Below are positions 25,435-36,200 of a DNA stretch of 64,000 nt, piece after piece. Position 1 is the stretch's first letter. Every line of letters starts with the position of its first letter. Made by a program: the position numbers and the translations under genes. The notes beneath the pieces are model-generated. The model was not told the DNA's origin and ran no database searches. It worked only from the letters and a program-made list of their open reading frames with translations. This stretch comes from Xanthocytophaga agilis (GTDB taxonomy: Bacteria; Bacteroidota; Bacteroidia; Cytophagales; 172606-1), in the NCBI RefSeq assembly GCF_030068605.1, contig NZ_JASJOU010000023.1, forward strand, positions 43,446 to 107,445, read 5' to 3'.

Positions 25435-27822
25435 TTACTTTGCTCTTTTTTCTTCATCTGTCGTTCTGTTGTCCTTACTGGTATAGTTGCCTGTTCCGAA
25501 ATTATATACAAGTGTAAATACCAGCCGACGGGTAGCATAACGATGTGCCAATTGGTTATCTATGATTTCTTTTTCCCGAAATACCAGTTTGTATGCATGT
25601 GTATAGAAAATATCATAGAAGGTTAGTCGGGTATTTAGCTTATCCTTTAGCCAGCTTTTCTGTAATCCAATATCTGCTGAGCCGAAGGCTTTGCGTACAT
25701 ACAGGCTACTACCTCCCTTTGACTGATACCGATAGGTAAGATCTGCCGTAACTCCCTTAGGTAAAGTAAAAACATGACTTCCATTGATACTAAAATCCGT
25801 GACTCCTATCGCATAAACCTTTCCCAGATAAGGCATCTGTTGTTTTAAATAATAAATACCCAGGTTATGTGTCATTTTCCACCACTGAGTAAGGTTAGAG
25901 CCATAGCTGGTTTCCAGATTGGCAAAATCTGCATAAGGCAGGTTAGTACCCAGATACAGCAACTCATTGGTGGTCCGGTTGTATTCCGGATAGCGAACCA
26001 TATAGTCTTTTTCTCTCCCTGCTGTTATACCAACTGTAAAAGCATGATAGGCATACGACAGATTTGCCGATGTTGTAACTGAAGGACGCAGGTATGGGTT
26101 GCCTACCCAATAATTGAGAGGGCTATAATAGAAACGAAAAGGATTTAACTGACTAAAATCCGGACGTGTAATGCGTCGATTTGCATTTAGGCTAATGCGG
26201 TGATCTTGTCCTAGTTGATAGCTGGCATTTATTCCGGGTAGCCAGGTAATATACTCTCGTTTTCGTACAGTATTTTGTAAGACAGAGTTCGCGATAGTAC
26301 GTGTGTATTCTGTACGGAGACTTACTCTCATATCAAGTTTATTACGTTTATACCCATAGGAAACATACCCGGCATGAATGTATTCGTCATACGTAAACCG
26401 ATTGGTCCGCCCGGCATCAGGCACAAATTGTTGCTCCGTATTTAATGTATCATAACGCAGATCATTGTTTGTACGCACTATAGCCAACTTAGCTCCTGTC
26501 TGCCAGTTACCTGATTGTGTATTTCGGGAATAATCGGCCTGTATATTTCGAATCGCTATAGTATTTCTCAGGGTTGTTTTCCAGTAATTTGTCCGTTCAT
26601 TCAAAAATTGATTCCAAATCTGAATGTCTTCATTCTGTCGATTCTGGATATTTGTCAGTGAGCCAAATAAATTCAGCCGACTGTTTTTTGAAAAGGTCAG
26701 AGTATAAGCCACGTTCAAGGCATCATTGATTTGTATCGGAGCATATTTATTGGTGGTTTGACGAACATCCAGGAGTTCATACTGTATAGGTTCCCGAAAC
26801 GAAAGCTGGTTAACAGTAGTCGCATTTCGATTGGCTCTATATGTTTTAAGAGAGACCTCAATGGTATGCTGAGGATTTATCGTATAATCAACAGTTGCCT
26901 GAAGGTTCAGGTTATTATTGGTAGTACGTGTGTGGGTATGGGTTGTCATGATATTTGTATTAGCCAGATGTTGCAAGGCAGTATACAGATAGTAGTCGTC
27001 GCCTCCTACATAGCCTGTTCTGAGTATATAGGTAGCCCGTTTGGAACGGTAAGCAACATTCAGTGTATTGTCTGAGGACGAGTACATATTCTGACGAAAT
27101 GCGGAGTTGAAGAGGCCTTTCCAACCCAACGACTGATTTTGTCTTAACTTGATATCAATAATGGCTTTGTATTGACCATCGTATTGGGCAGACGGATTGG
27201 CAATAAGGTCTATGGACTCAATCATATCAGGAGACAAGGCTTTCAGGTAAGCCAGGGATTCCTCCGCACTCATAGGTACAGGTTTGCCGTTGATAAAAAT
27301 AGCGGGAGTATTTCTCCCTGATACCAGAATAGAACCATCCGGGTCAACAGTGAGTCCGGGAGCTTTACGCAAAATATCCAGAATATTGGAGGAGGATTTA
27401 AACAGGCTATTGCCAGCTACCTGAATTACGGTTTTCATGGGTTCATAGCGGATAGCATTTCTCTCACCTTTTACAATTACCTCCGCTAACTGTTTGGCAT
27501 CTTCTGCCATAACGATAGTTTCAAGCTGTATGGTTGCCTGTTCAGGATAAATAGTAAATTGACCTACATAAGCCTGATGACCCAGCAAAGACACCTGAAA
27601 TCTATAATGGCCAGTCTGTAGCCCTCTAAACACAAACTTACCTGCAGAATCTGTTTGTACACCTGTCAGCAACAACGAATCTGCCTCTGTAGATAGTCTC
27701 ACTGTAGCAAGATAGACAGGAATATGATTGCTGTCCGTGACCTGTCCACGAACAATAACCTGGGCATGAAGTAAAACAGTGCTCAGTAACAGCACAGCAG
27801 TTAGAGAAAGAAATTTAAGCAT
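25435..27822 (-). CDS. TonB-dependent receptor-like outer membrane protein
   Basis: 795 residues. A signal peptide (MLKFLSLTAVLLLSTVLLHAQ) is followed by a carboxypeptidase-regulatory-like beta sandwich (about 22-105: GQVTDSNHIPVYLATVRLS), a plug domain (KAPGLTVDPDGSILVSGRNTPAIFINGKP) and a beta barrel of the OMP_b-brl_3 type (many alternating aromatic strands to about 770). The barrel family is common in Bacteroidota; the substrate is unknown. No SusD partner follows, so it is not a canonical SusC. The AraC-type regulator gene lies 119 bp upstream on the same strand. Confidence 0.87.
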   Translation of the reverse strand: MLKFLSLTAVLLLSTVLLHAQVIVRGQVTDSNHIPVYLATVRLSTEADSLLLTGVQTDSAGKFVFRGLQTGHYRFQVSLLGHQAYVGQFTIYPEQATIQLETIVMAEDAKQLAEVIVKGERNAIRYEPMKTVIQVAGNSLFKSSSNILDILRKAPGLTVDPDGSILVSGRNTPAIFINGKPVPMSAEESLAYLKALSPDMIESIDLIANPSAQYDGQYKAIIDIKLRQNQSLGWKGLFNSAFRQNMYSSSDNTLNVAYRSKRATYILRTGYVGGDDYYLYTALQHLANTNIMTTHTHTRTTNNNLNLQATVDYTINPQHTIEVSLKTYRANRNATTVNQLSFREPIQYELLDVRQTTNKYAPIQINDALNVAYTLTFSKNSRLNLFGSLTNIQNRQNEDIQIWNQFLNERTNYWKTTLRNTIAIRNIQADYSRNTQSGNWQTGAKLAIVRTNNDLRYDTLNTEQQFVPDAGRTNRFTYDEYIHAGYVSYGYKRNKLDMRVSLRTEYTRTIANSVLQNTVRKREYITWLPGINASYQLGQDHRISLNANRRITRPDFSQLNPFRFYYSPLNYWVGNPYLRPSVTTSANLSYAYHAFTVGITAGREKDYMVRYPEYNRTTNELLYLGTNLPYADFANLETSYGSNLTQWWKMTHNLGIYYLKQQMPYLGKVYAIGVTDFSINGSHVFTLPKGVTADLTYRYQSKGGSSLYVRKAFGSADIGLQKSWLKDKLNTRLTFYDIFYTHAYKLVFREKEIIDNQLAHRYATRRLVFTLVYNFGTGNYTSKDNRTTDEEKRAK

Positions 27823-27941
27823 AAGTCACATTTGTTACATTCGAAATTGAATGCCCAAATATGTAGTGAATGCCTACTCTCTATGTCCTGATCTTGGATT
27901 CCGGGCGTACGGATTTATAAATTTGTACTGTTTCAGGCATA

Positions 27942-29027
27942 TTAACGTACTAAAGAGGCATCCGATCGTTTCGCTAGATCCTCTTTATACATAAGTGGTG
28001 TGGTAGCTTTGATCTTCTTAAATGCAGTATAGAAAGTGGATTTGGAATTAAAGCCTACTTCATAGCCTATAGCTTCTAAAGAAAACGGATGCCCCTGGGC
28101 TATCATCCGACAGGCTTCTTCAATCCGATACTCATTCACATAGGATGTAAAGTTCTTTCCCAGATTGTCGTTCAGTAATTGTGACAACTGATGAGCAGGT
28201 ATGTTTATCGATTTAGCCAGTTCACTTAGTGTGAGGTTGGGATTTTTGAATAATCCCCCTTTAACCATTTGCTGCTCCAATGTTGTTACTAAATTCATAA
28301 CTGTAGCCTCATCTACCTTCCTGACCGGATTTTTTGCCGGAACCACATAAAATTGTTCTGCAGTCCGGCTGTGATACAGATGTATAAAAATCATTGCATA
28401 TAACACCAATGAGAATATAATAGCTCCACCATAGTAGGTTTCACAAATATCTCGGATTAAATAGGCCATCATAAACGATAGAAATATAGCCACGTTTACT
28501 GAATAGATAGCCAGCAACCAGTTTTCAGCAGGTTTAAGTGCATCACTTGTACTACGGATACGGGCAAAAAGACCTCTTATAACTACTCCAGCTGCAATGA
28601 TATACAACGTCCATACAGCATACACAACCTGAATACTATATTTCCTCCAAAGTTCGGGATAGGTAGCATAACGGTACATTACTCCCATAAAAACAATCGC
28701 TGCCAGCAAGGCTCCTATCTGGTATTTCCAGCTACGGGGGACTTGTGTTAACTGATCAATAGACGATTTAAGAAAGAAAAATAACGCTGGCCCAATCAAC
28801 AGACAAGCTGAAATTCCAATCTGTCGATAGATTTCAGGTAGATTAGAATCAAAATATATTAATACGGCCTTACCAATACGCAGACTCAGTGCAGCCATCA
28901 AACATCCCAGGAAAAAGCTGGAAAGATTTCTTCGTTTAGCCAGAAACATAAAATAAATGGCCAGCAGAATACCATTAAAAGCTCCCAGAGCTCCAATAAA
29001 GAACAGGATATATTTACCATCATGCAT
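27942..29027 (-). CDS. Membrane-bound AraC family transcriptional regulator
   Basis: 361 residues. Residues about 5-235 hold seven hydrophobic segments; the C-terminal 100 residues form a double helix-turn-helix of AraC type (LTLSELAKSINIPAHQLSQLLND and AIGYEVGFNSKSTFYTAFKKI). This topology (multi-pass sensor plus AraC domain) is a Bacteroidota hallmark and suggests that a membrane signal controls DNA binding directly. It is upstream of the outer-membrane protein gene, in the same direction, and may regulate it. Confidence 0.87.
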   Translation of the reverse strand: MHDGKYILFFIGALGAFNGILLAIYFMFLAKRRNLSSFFLGCLMAALSLRIGKAVLIYFDSNLPEIYRQIGISACLLIGPALFFFLKSSIDQLTQVPRSWKYQIGALLAAIVFMGVMYRYATYPELWRKYSIQVVYAVWTLYIIAAGVVIRGLFARIRSTSDALKPAENWLLAIYSVNVAIFLSFMMAYLIRDICETYYGGAIIFSLVLYAMIFIHLYHSRTAEQFYVVPAKNPVRKVDEATVMNLVTTLEQQMVKGGLFKNPNLTLSELAKSINIPAHQLSQLLNDNLGKNFTSYVNEYRIEEACRMIAQGHPFSLEAIGYEVGFNSKSTFYTAFKKIKATTPLMYKEDLAKRSDASLVR

Positions 29028-29227
29028 ACACTTGAGGCAGGTTACTTATAACAAAAAGTAACCCAATATACTAAGCTGAATAATGGCGAAAAAGCAATTA
29101 TGGATGTACGGATAAAAAACATACTTTTAGTAAAACAGACTGGATTGTTCCTACTCAGTAATCAGGCAAGTAAAATCAACAGGATTTCTTCTTACTCTTC
29201 TACACTAAAAACCATTTCTCAATCCTG

Positions 29228-30781
29228 TCATTTATGTAGTTGATCATGTTGATTCATAAACAGGATCAAACCCGTTTTAGACGACTTCCATTGCTGATCC
29301 AGATAATCTGGTACACCACCCGGTGTCTGTGCAAATAAACCCAATAATATATCCATATCTCCATCCTGATCAATATCCCCTTTTTCGAGGGTAAGAGATT
29401 TAACAGGCAGATCACTTTGATGGGTGAAGGAGGTAAATTGTATATGGTCTCCTCTGCTCGTATTTTCCAGATACACAAATGATTCATTCAGTAACTCACC
29501 ATAATCAGGAAAGAAGGCCGTTAAAGCAATATCAATATCATCATCTTTATCAAAATCATCCGCAATGACTCTTGTTGCTCCATATACGGGATAAAAGTAT
29601 TTCTCATCAAACTTTCCATTGCCTCTGTTTAAATGTATACGAATGCCATGAAATGCTTTCAGAATAGGTGAGTGATCTGCATTGTCTCCATGAGCGGTGA
29701 TAATATCAGTAAGTCCATCCTTATTAAAATCTATCAGCACCATATCTGTTGTGCCAAAATGTGGAGGAAAACGCAGTACTCGTTTAGCTTTAAACTGCAA
29801 ATCCTCTTTCTGCTGGAAAATGTACACAGACTCATCCCCTTGAGCAAACATAGCAATGATATCTTTTTCGCCATCACCATCCATATCCTGTACAAAACAC
29901 TTTATGGCTCCAGGGATATTCAATAGTACTTGCTCAGTATAAACTTCCTCAGAAGTATGTCGGGTATAGACAGACAGAGAGCCTATCTTATTACCAAATT
30001 TACAGACCACAATTTCCGGAATACCATCATTATTCAGATCTTCAATCTGTGTATGAACAGGCCTGTGAAGAGATCGCAGCCATATACTGTCTTTGTCTCT
30101 GGCAAGCAGATTAATTGAACCAGTATTCAGTTCGGTAGGAAATAAATTCCCTATTTCTGTCAGATAGGTAACATTCTGGTAAAAGGTAAAATCTACCACT
30201 GGGCTTTGGGTAGTCATACTATAGGTAACACCTTGATTCCATTGCCAGTTATAAACCTTCTGGTAGTTATCTCCTATCCATATGGAGTGAGTCTCGTTAT
30301 TATATTTCAAACCAGTTATCAGAGAGGGAAAGTTATTCTGAAGGGAAATATCTTTTCTTACAAATTGCTCCAATGGTGTATTACGGGTAAGCCGGTTCTT
30401 ATCTACAGGAACTTCATCTGGAGCATTGCGAATGATATATTGAGACAATTGATTCCACTCTTCCTGCGTTAAAACAGGTTGTTTAGGAATAATGTTATTT
30501 GAGGCCGCTATCTCTTTTTCTTCGGGTGTTAGTCCTCTGAGTGGATCAAAACCCGGATAGATAATACCCATACGACTTGCCATCACAGGTAAAACCCGGG
30601 ACTCCCATATTTGCTTGGTCAAACTGGAAGGCTTAGGAAGCATATGACAACTCCCACAATGGCTAAAATACAGAGTCTGGCCATTATCAAGTGCTGCTCG
30701 TTGAATAGTCTGAAAAGAGCTAATGCTTATACTTATTAGTATAAGAACACAAGCAAAAATAGTAATCTTTATAAATCTCAT
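29228..30781 (-). CDS. Exported protein with cytochrome c motif and VCBS/FG-GAP repeats
   Basis: 517 residues. A signal peptide (about 1-22) leads to a cytochrome c-like segment with CGSCH at 42-46 (haem-binding CxxCH) and the helix ITRSKQ-poor region ending RNAPDEVPV. The rest is a beta propeller built from Asp-rich repeats such as DLNNDGIPEIVV, DMDGDGEKDIIAM, DFNKDGLTDIITA, DFDKDDDIDIALTAFF and DIDQDGDMDILLG, the calcium-binding FG-GAP/VCBS type. Probably periplasmic or surface-exposed; whether haem is attached in vivo is not shown. It is upstream of the AraC gene with a 200-bp gap. Confidence 0.8.
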   Translation of the reverse strand: MRFIKITIFACVLILISISISSFQTIQRAALDNGQTLYFSHCGSCHMLPKPSSLTKQIWESRVLPVMASRMGIIYPGFDPLRGLTPEEKEIAASNNIIPKQPVLTQEEWNQLSQYIIRNAPDEVPVDKNRLTRNTPLEQFVRKDISLQNNFPSLITGLKYNNETHSIWIGDNYQKVYNWQWNQGVTYSMTTQSPVVDFTFYQNVTYLTEIGNLFPTELNTGSINLLARDKDSIWLRSLHRPVHTQIEDLNNDGIPEIVVCKFGNKIGSLSVYTRHTSEEVYTEQVLLNIPGAIKCFVQDMDGDGEKDIIAMFAQGDESVYIFQQKEDLQFKAKRVLRFPPHFGTTDMVLIDFNKDGLTDIITAHGDNADHSPILKAFHGIRIHLNRGNGKFDEKYFYPVYGATRVIADDFDKDDDIDIALTAFFPDYGELLNESFVYLENTSRGDHIQFTSFTHQSDLPVKSLTLEKGDIDQDGDMDILLGLFAQTPGGVPDYLDQQWKSSKTGLILFMNQHDQLHK

Positions 30782-31136
30782 AGCAGGCGACCTTTTTAAA
30801 TATCTATTACAAGTATTAGCTGTAATATAGTTAAGATTGAATAAACACCATCACCTACTTATCTTATTTTAGTGAAAATACCTTACTATCAATTTCCACC
30901 AAATAGAGAAAACTGTCTTTAAGAAAAATTGACAAAAATTATAAAACCACCTATCTCTCCAGTCACTTCTTTCTGATAGAACTTTACCAAGAATGGTAAC
31001 CCATATCTCATCATAGCTTAATCGACTGCTTACAACAGAGCCACTAAACCAAGTATAGTTCAAAAAAACATGTATTTTTTTATATTTACTAAACAGATAT
31101 CTTTACCTTTGTTAAAAATCACTTTATGAGCTGCCA
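30782..31136. other. Divergent promoter region
   Basis: 355 bp between the cytochrome/VCBS gene (minus) and the sigma factor gene (plus). It contains a TACCTTTG box at 31104-31111 for the sigma factor. I see no gene; the 64-codon minus-strand ORF here has no family features. Confidence 0.4.
31104..31111 (+). promoter_or_regulatory. Putative -7 element of the ECF sigma factor gene
   Basis: TACCTTTG matches TAnnTTTG, 26 bp before the ATG at 31137. No -33 TTTG at the right distance, so only the -7 half is supported. Confidence 0.45.
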
Positions 31137-31709
31137 ATGAGAAACTTTAGTGATGCATACCTTTTGGAAAAATTGTGTCAAAATGACACAACGGCATTTG
31201 AAGAGATCTATCACCGATATAGCTCTAAGGTATATCGGATTGCTTATAAGAAACTGTATTCTAAAGAAATAGCAGAAGAACTGGTACAGGATCTGTTTAC
31301 CAAACTTTGGCTAAAACGCCATGAGTTACATATTACTGGCTCTATTGAGAGTTATCTGGCAATTGCTATTCTCAATGCTGTAACTACCCATATCCGAGCC
31401 TGCTTAGTGCGAGAAAAATATGCCTCACAAATACAATGGGATCATTACCTGAGAGAAACCAATACGGAAGATATAGTATGTGTTAACGAACTGGAAGAAA
31501 CCTTACAGAGAGCGATTTCCAGTATGCCTGAAAAATCCAGAGAAGTATTTTTATTAAGCCGCTATGAAAGCCAATCAGCCAACCAGATAGCAGAGCATCT
31601 TAACATTTCTCATAAAACAGTGGAATATCATATGGGGAAGGCACTAAAATATCTTCGGGTTCATCTTCGTGACTTTGTAACACTTATTATCTTCTGGTTT
31701 ACTTTCTGA
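31137..31709 (+). CDS. RNA polymerase ECF sigma factor
   Basis: 190 residues. Region 2 is visible as FEEIYHRYSSKVYRIAYKKL...EELVQDLFTKLWLKR, region 4 as LQRAISSMPEKSREVFLLSR...SANQIAEHLNISHKTVEYHMGKALKYLR. Its type is the ECF group paired with FecR-like anti-sigma factors in Bacteroidota. The gene is followed 290 bp later by such a FecR gene and then by SusC/SusD, so it is the regulator of this glycan-uptake locus: outer-membrane ligand binding is passed through the STN domain to FecR and releases the sigma factor. Confidence 0.92.
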   Translation: MRNFSDAYLLEKLCQNDTTAFEEIYHRYSSKVYRIAYKKLYSKEIAEELVQDLFTKLWLKRHELHITGSIESYLAIAILNAVTTHIRACLVREKYASQIQWDHYLRETNTEDIVCVNELEETLQRAISSMPEKSREVFLLSRYESQSANQIAEHLNISHKTVEYHMGKALKYLRVHLRDFVTLIIFWFTF

Positions 31710-31999
31710 AAAGTATTTTTTCAGTCTCTCTCCTCTTATTCCTAAAATAGGCTAGGCTAAACTACAATAACCAATACATTCTGGTATTTTCTCTTATCCC
31801 AATAGCTTCGTTTGTAGCTATTTATCATGGGATTTTATCTGCCAGCTAGTAGTAGTAATCACTAATCAATATTTTTTTGCATTGTCACTAGGGATACTTT
31901 ATCCATAGGCGTCTCTAGTTATAAAAAGGATAATATTTTGAATAAATCCATTATAAAATTAGACAAAAAACATCTTTCCGAATCATTGCCTGTGTTTGT

Positions 32000-33037
32000 A
32001 TGAATCAAGAAAAACTTATTGAGCTATTAGACAAATATAAGAAGGGGGAACTTAGTCAGGAAGAAAAGATTGTTTTTGCACAATGGTTTCATATGTTGGG
32101 GAAAGACATTGCTGACCCATTGCCGACTGAAGCAGAAGAAAAGGAATGGACTAAAACAAACTGGAATAAACTGCTAACAAATCTGGATGTACAAAACATA
32201 CAAACTGTACCAACCCAAACACCCTCTTATTTCCGATGGTGGGTAGCCGCTTCTATCCTATTGATAGCAGGTTTAACACTTTGGTATTATAAATCATCTG
32301 ACACAGAAAACACATCTGTCATTAGCCAGATAGAAAGTATGCGTTTGATTGAAAAAACAAACAATACAGCCCAGGTTATATCTCTTGCATTGGAAGATAG
32401 TAGTACTGTTTTACTACAACCAGGAAGTACACTAAAGTATCCTACAAACTTTGAATCAGAACAAAGAGAAGTCTTTTTAACCGGGGAGGCCTTCTTTCAG
32501 GTAGCACGCAATCCGGAAAAACCATTTCTGGTATATACGGGTGATATCATTACCAAAGTATTGGGTACAAGTTTTACGATTAAAGCATATGAAAAGTCTT
32601 CAAGCATCCAGGTAAGTGTAAAAACGGGAAAAGTTTCAGTATATAAAACTGTTGATCAACAAAAGAAACCAGATGCTGAAAATGCACAAACCAATGCATT
32701 AATATTAACACCCAATCAACAGGCGGTCTATCATCTTGAAAGCAAAGAACTTACTAAAAGTCTGGTAGATAATCCTCAGGTATTAGATACAAAAAATGCA
32801 ACTCAACAGTTAGTCTTTCAGAACAAGCCACTTACTGAAGTATTTGCTGCATTGGAAGAAGTATATGGAGTAGATATATCCTATGATCGGCATGTATTGG
32901 CAGGCTGTACTTTCACAGCTGACCTATCAGACAACTCGACACTACAGGATAAGTTAACTATTATTTGTAAAACTATGTCAGGAAGCTTTCAGGTAACAGA
33001 TACAATGATTGTGATTACATCAAAAGGATGTAACTAA
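32000..33037 (+). CDS. FecR family anti-sigma factor
   Basis: 345 residues. A cytoplasmic N-terminal part (1-78) precedes one transmembrane helix (WWVAASILLIAGLTLWYY, about 80-97). A periplasmic FecR domain (about 120-215; LALEDSSTVLLQPGSTLKYP, REVFLTGEAFFQVARNPEKPFLVYTG) and a C-terminal DUF4974-type segment (about 270-345; VFQNKPLTEVFAALEEVYGVDI) complete it. FecR proteins bind their ECF sigma factor and receive the signal from the STN domain of the cognate SusC. Order sigma-FecR-SusC-SusD is conserved in such loci. Nothing appears truncated. Confidence 0.92.
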   Translation: MNQEKLIELLDKYKKGELSQEEKIVFAQWFHMLGKDIADPLPTEAEEKEWTKTNWNKLLTNLDVQNIQTVPTQTPSYFRWWVAASILLIAGLTLWYYKSSDTENTSVISQIESMRLIEKTNNTAQVISLALEDSSTVLLQPGSTLKYPTNFESEQREVFLTGEAFFQVARNPEKPFLVYTGDIITKVLGTSFTIKAYEKSSSIQVSVKTGKVSVYKTVDQQKKPDAENAQTNALILTPNQQAVYHLESKELTKSLVDNPQVLDTKNATQQLVFQNKPLTEVFAALEEVYGVDISYDRHVLAGCTFTADLSDNSTLQDKLTIICKTMSGSFQVTDTMIVITSKGCN

Positions 33038-33138
33038 AAAGTCTATAAAAACCATCTCTCACATATTCGATAACCACCAAAAATCCAATATACATGAATA
33101 GACCAAGACTTAACAAATAACATTCTTGCGGAAAGGTA

Positions 33139-33170
33139 AGAGTCAGCGATGTGCCAGCATCACTGACTCT
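33139..33170 (+). promoter_or_regulatory. Strong hairpin in the FecR-susC intergenic region
   Basis: Arms 33139-33151 and 33158-33170 pair over 13 bp (one G-U) with a six-base loop TGCCAG. It lies about 100 bp past the FecR stop and about 105 bp before the susC start. No U-tract follows, so it may be an mRNA processing/stability element rather than a clean terminator. Confidence 0.5.
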
Positions 33171-33274
33171 GAATTGTCCCTTCTCTCATCTATAAAGGCA
33201 AGTGAGAGTACCACATGTAGCATGTGACAGGGATTGTATTGCCTTTTGTTGACACACAAAAGCAAAGTAAAAAT

Positions 33275-36200
33275 ATGCAAACAAAACGACAACTTCCTAA
33301 AATTGTTTGGAAAATCATGAAGATCTCAGCCCTCCAGATAAGTATAGTTCTTCTATTCGGGGGTATTGCTCTTGCTAACCATTCCTATTCATATGCACAG
33401 GCTGATCTCAGTAAAAAAGTGACTCTACAGTTTGATAATCAACAACTACATGTTGTACTGAGTCAGATTGAGAAAATGACGAATATCAAATTTTCTTATA
33501 TACCACAGGCCATCTTACCTGAGCGTAAAGTCAGTGTTCATGCTGATAATAAGGCGGTCGAAGATATTTTACAAACCATTCTCCAGCCTTTAAATATAAA
33601 TTATGAAGTAGTAGGCAGCCAGGTGGTTTTAAGTAAAAGGATAGCTGATGATTCTTCAAATGGAAAGATGGATGCCAATACCTCGACTAGTGTAAATGCC
33701 TATGCAATCACTATTACAGGCACTGTCACAGACGAAAACGGCAATGGACTCCCTGGGGTGAGCGTGAGTTTGAAAGGTACAACTACTGGTACCTCTACCG
33801 ATAAAGATGGAAAATACTCGCTGGCAATACCTAGTGAAAATGGTACTCTGGTATTTTCATTTATAGGGTATACCACTGAAGAAATTGCCATTAACAACCG
33901 CAATGTCGTAGATATCAAACTGGTTCCAGACATCAAAGCACTATCAGAAGTAGTAGTTGTCGGATATGGCACGCAGCGCCGGGTAGAAGTAACCAGTGCT
34001 GTGCAAACAGTGAAAGCTGAAAACTTTGTCAAAGGCCCTGTACTGGATGCAGGTCAGTTGCTACAAGGTAAAGTAGCAGGACTTAGTATTACAGCACCCA
34101 GTGGTGATCCTACCAGTGGCTCACAGATTTTACTTCGTGGAAATACAACCTTATTAGGTGCAAACTCTAATCCGCTGGTAATTATTGATGGTATACCAGG
34201 CGATTTGAAAACAGTGTCTCCTGAAGATATTGAAAGTATTGATGTATTAAAGGATGGTTCGGCCGCAGCTATTTATGGAACACGTGGAACCAATGGGGTT
34301 ATTCTGGTGACCACCCGCAGAGCAGGAGCTAACTTTACCAATAGTGTAGAATACAGTGGCTATGTAAGTACACAAACTATTGCCAGAAAGTTGAATATGT
34401 TGACAGCCGCAGATTATCGCAGTCAGATTACGTCTGGTCAACGGGATGCATCCTGGGATCTGGGCAGCTCTACAGATTGGCTGAAAGAGAGTACGCAAAC
34501 TCCTATCTCTCACGTTCATAATATTACTTTTAGAGGAGGTAATAATACAACTAATTATCTGGCAAATGTTAACTATCGTTCACTTCAGGGGATATTCAAA
34601 AAATCAAATAATGAAACGTTCACTGGCAGAATAGATATCAATCACTCTATGTTCAATGACAAGGTGAAGCTGAATATGGGTATTCTGAATGCAAACAATA
34701 AATATACGACAACAGGTGATGGATTTAGTTTTAGTGGATATACTTATCGCCAAACCTTAATCCAAAACCCAACGGCTCCGGTTAAAGATTCAACAGGGCA
34801 CTGGTTTGAGCAGCCCAGCTTGTTTAATTATGAAAATCCACTGGGACGGATTTATGAAAGCGATGGGGAAAACTCTTCTCAGAATACAAGGCTGAATGCC
34901 TCTCTTACATTTAACCCTATAAAAGATCTGAAGTTATCAGCGCTGGTTTCGTATACTAAGTTCAATGAAAACAGAGGATATGCAGAAACCAAAAACCATA
35001 TTTCCACTCTGCGGGATGGCAAGAATGGTTATGCATCTGTAGGAGCCAGTAGCAATGTAAGCAAGCTGATGGAGCTAACTGCTCAATACTCCAAGGAGAT
35101 TAATAATCATAAGTTTACAATTTTAGGTGGTTATAGCTATCAGGATAATATGTATACCAACTTCTGGATGCAGAACTGGGACTTTCCAACGGATCGCTTC
35201 AGCTATAATAATATTGGTATTGGGAATGCATTAAAAACAGGTCTGGCACCCGAGTTTAGTACTAAAACACTTACCAATCTGATTGGCTTCTTTGGTAGGT
35301 TAACCTACAACTACAATGAGAAGTATCTGTTGATGGTTAGCTTACGTCATGAGGCTGCCAGTCAGTTATACGGGACCAAACAACCTTGGGGTAACTTCCC
35401 GGCAGTATCCGCAGGCTGGCGTATTAGCAGTGAACCATTTATGCGCAATCAAAATGTGATAGATGAGTTAAAACTTCGTGCAGGATATGGGGTTACAGGT
35501 ACACAACCCAGTGATTTGTTTTTGGGTGTAGCAATTCTCAGCTATGGAAACTATGTATATTCAGATGGCAAATGGATTCAAACGCTTGGACCTTCTCAGA
35601 ACCCCAATCCTAACTTACGCTGGGAAGAAAAACATGAGAGCAACATTGGTATAGATTACTCCTTATTGAAAGGCAAGATAAGTGGTAGTGTAGACTATTA
35701 TATCCGCCGCATCAATGGACTATTGTATGACTTCCAGGTACCAAGTCCTCCAAACTTATACCCTTCTACCCGTGCAAACGTAGGAATTATGGAAAACAAA
35801 GGTCTGGAAGTAATGCTTAACATCACCCCGGTTCAGACACAGGATTTCCAATGGACAACCAGCTTTAATTTCTCTACCAATACCAACAAGCTGGTGAGTC
35901 TTTCCAACGATATCTATAAAACCACCAACAATTACTTCACTACAGGATCTACGGGTGAACCTATTCAAACCTTTACCAACATTGTCACTGTAGGCAAAAA
36001 CATTGGTGACTTCTATGGATTTAAAGTAGTAGACATTTCAGAAGACGGAAAATGGATATATGAAGGCCGTGATGGCAAACCTGTGGCTTATGATGATTTT
36101 CAGCATGCCTTTGAAGATAAGAAAGTATTGGGCAATGGACTTCCTAAATTTTATGCAGGATGGAATAACAACTTCCGGTACAAAAATTTCGATCTGAGCG

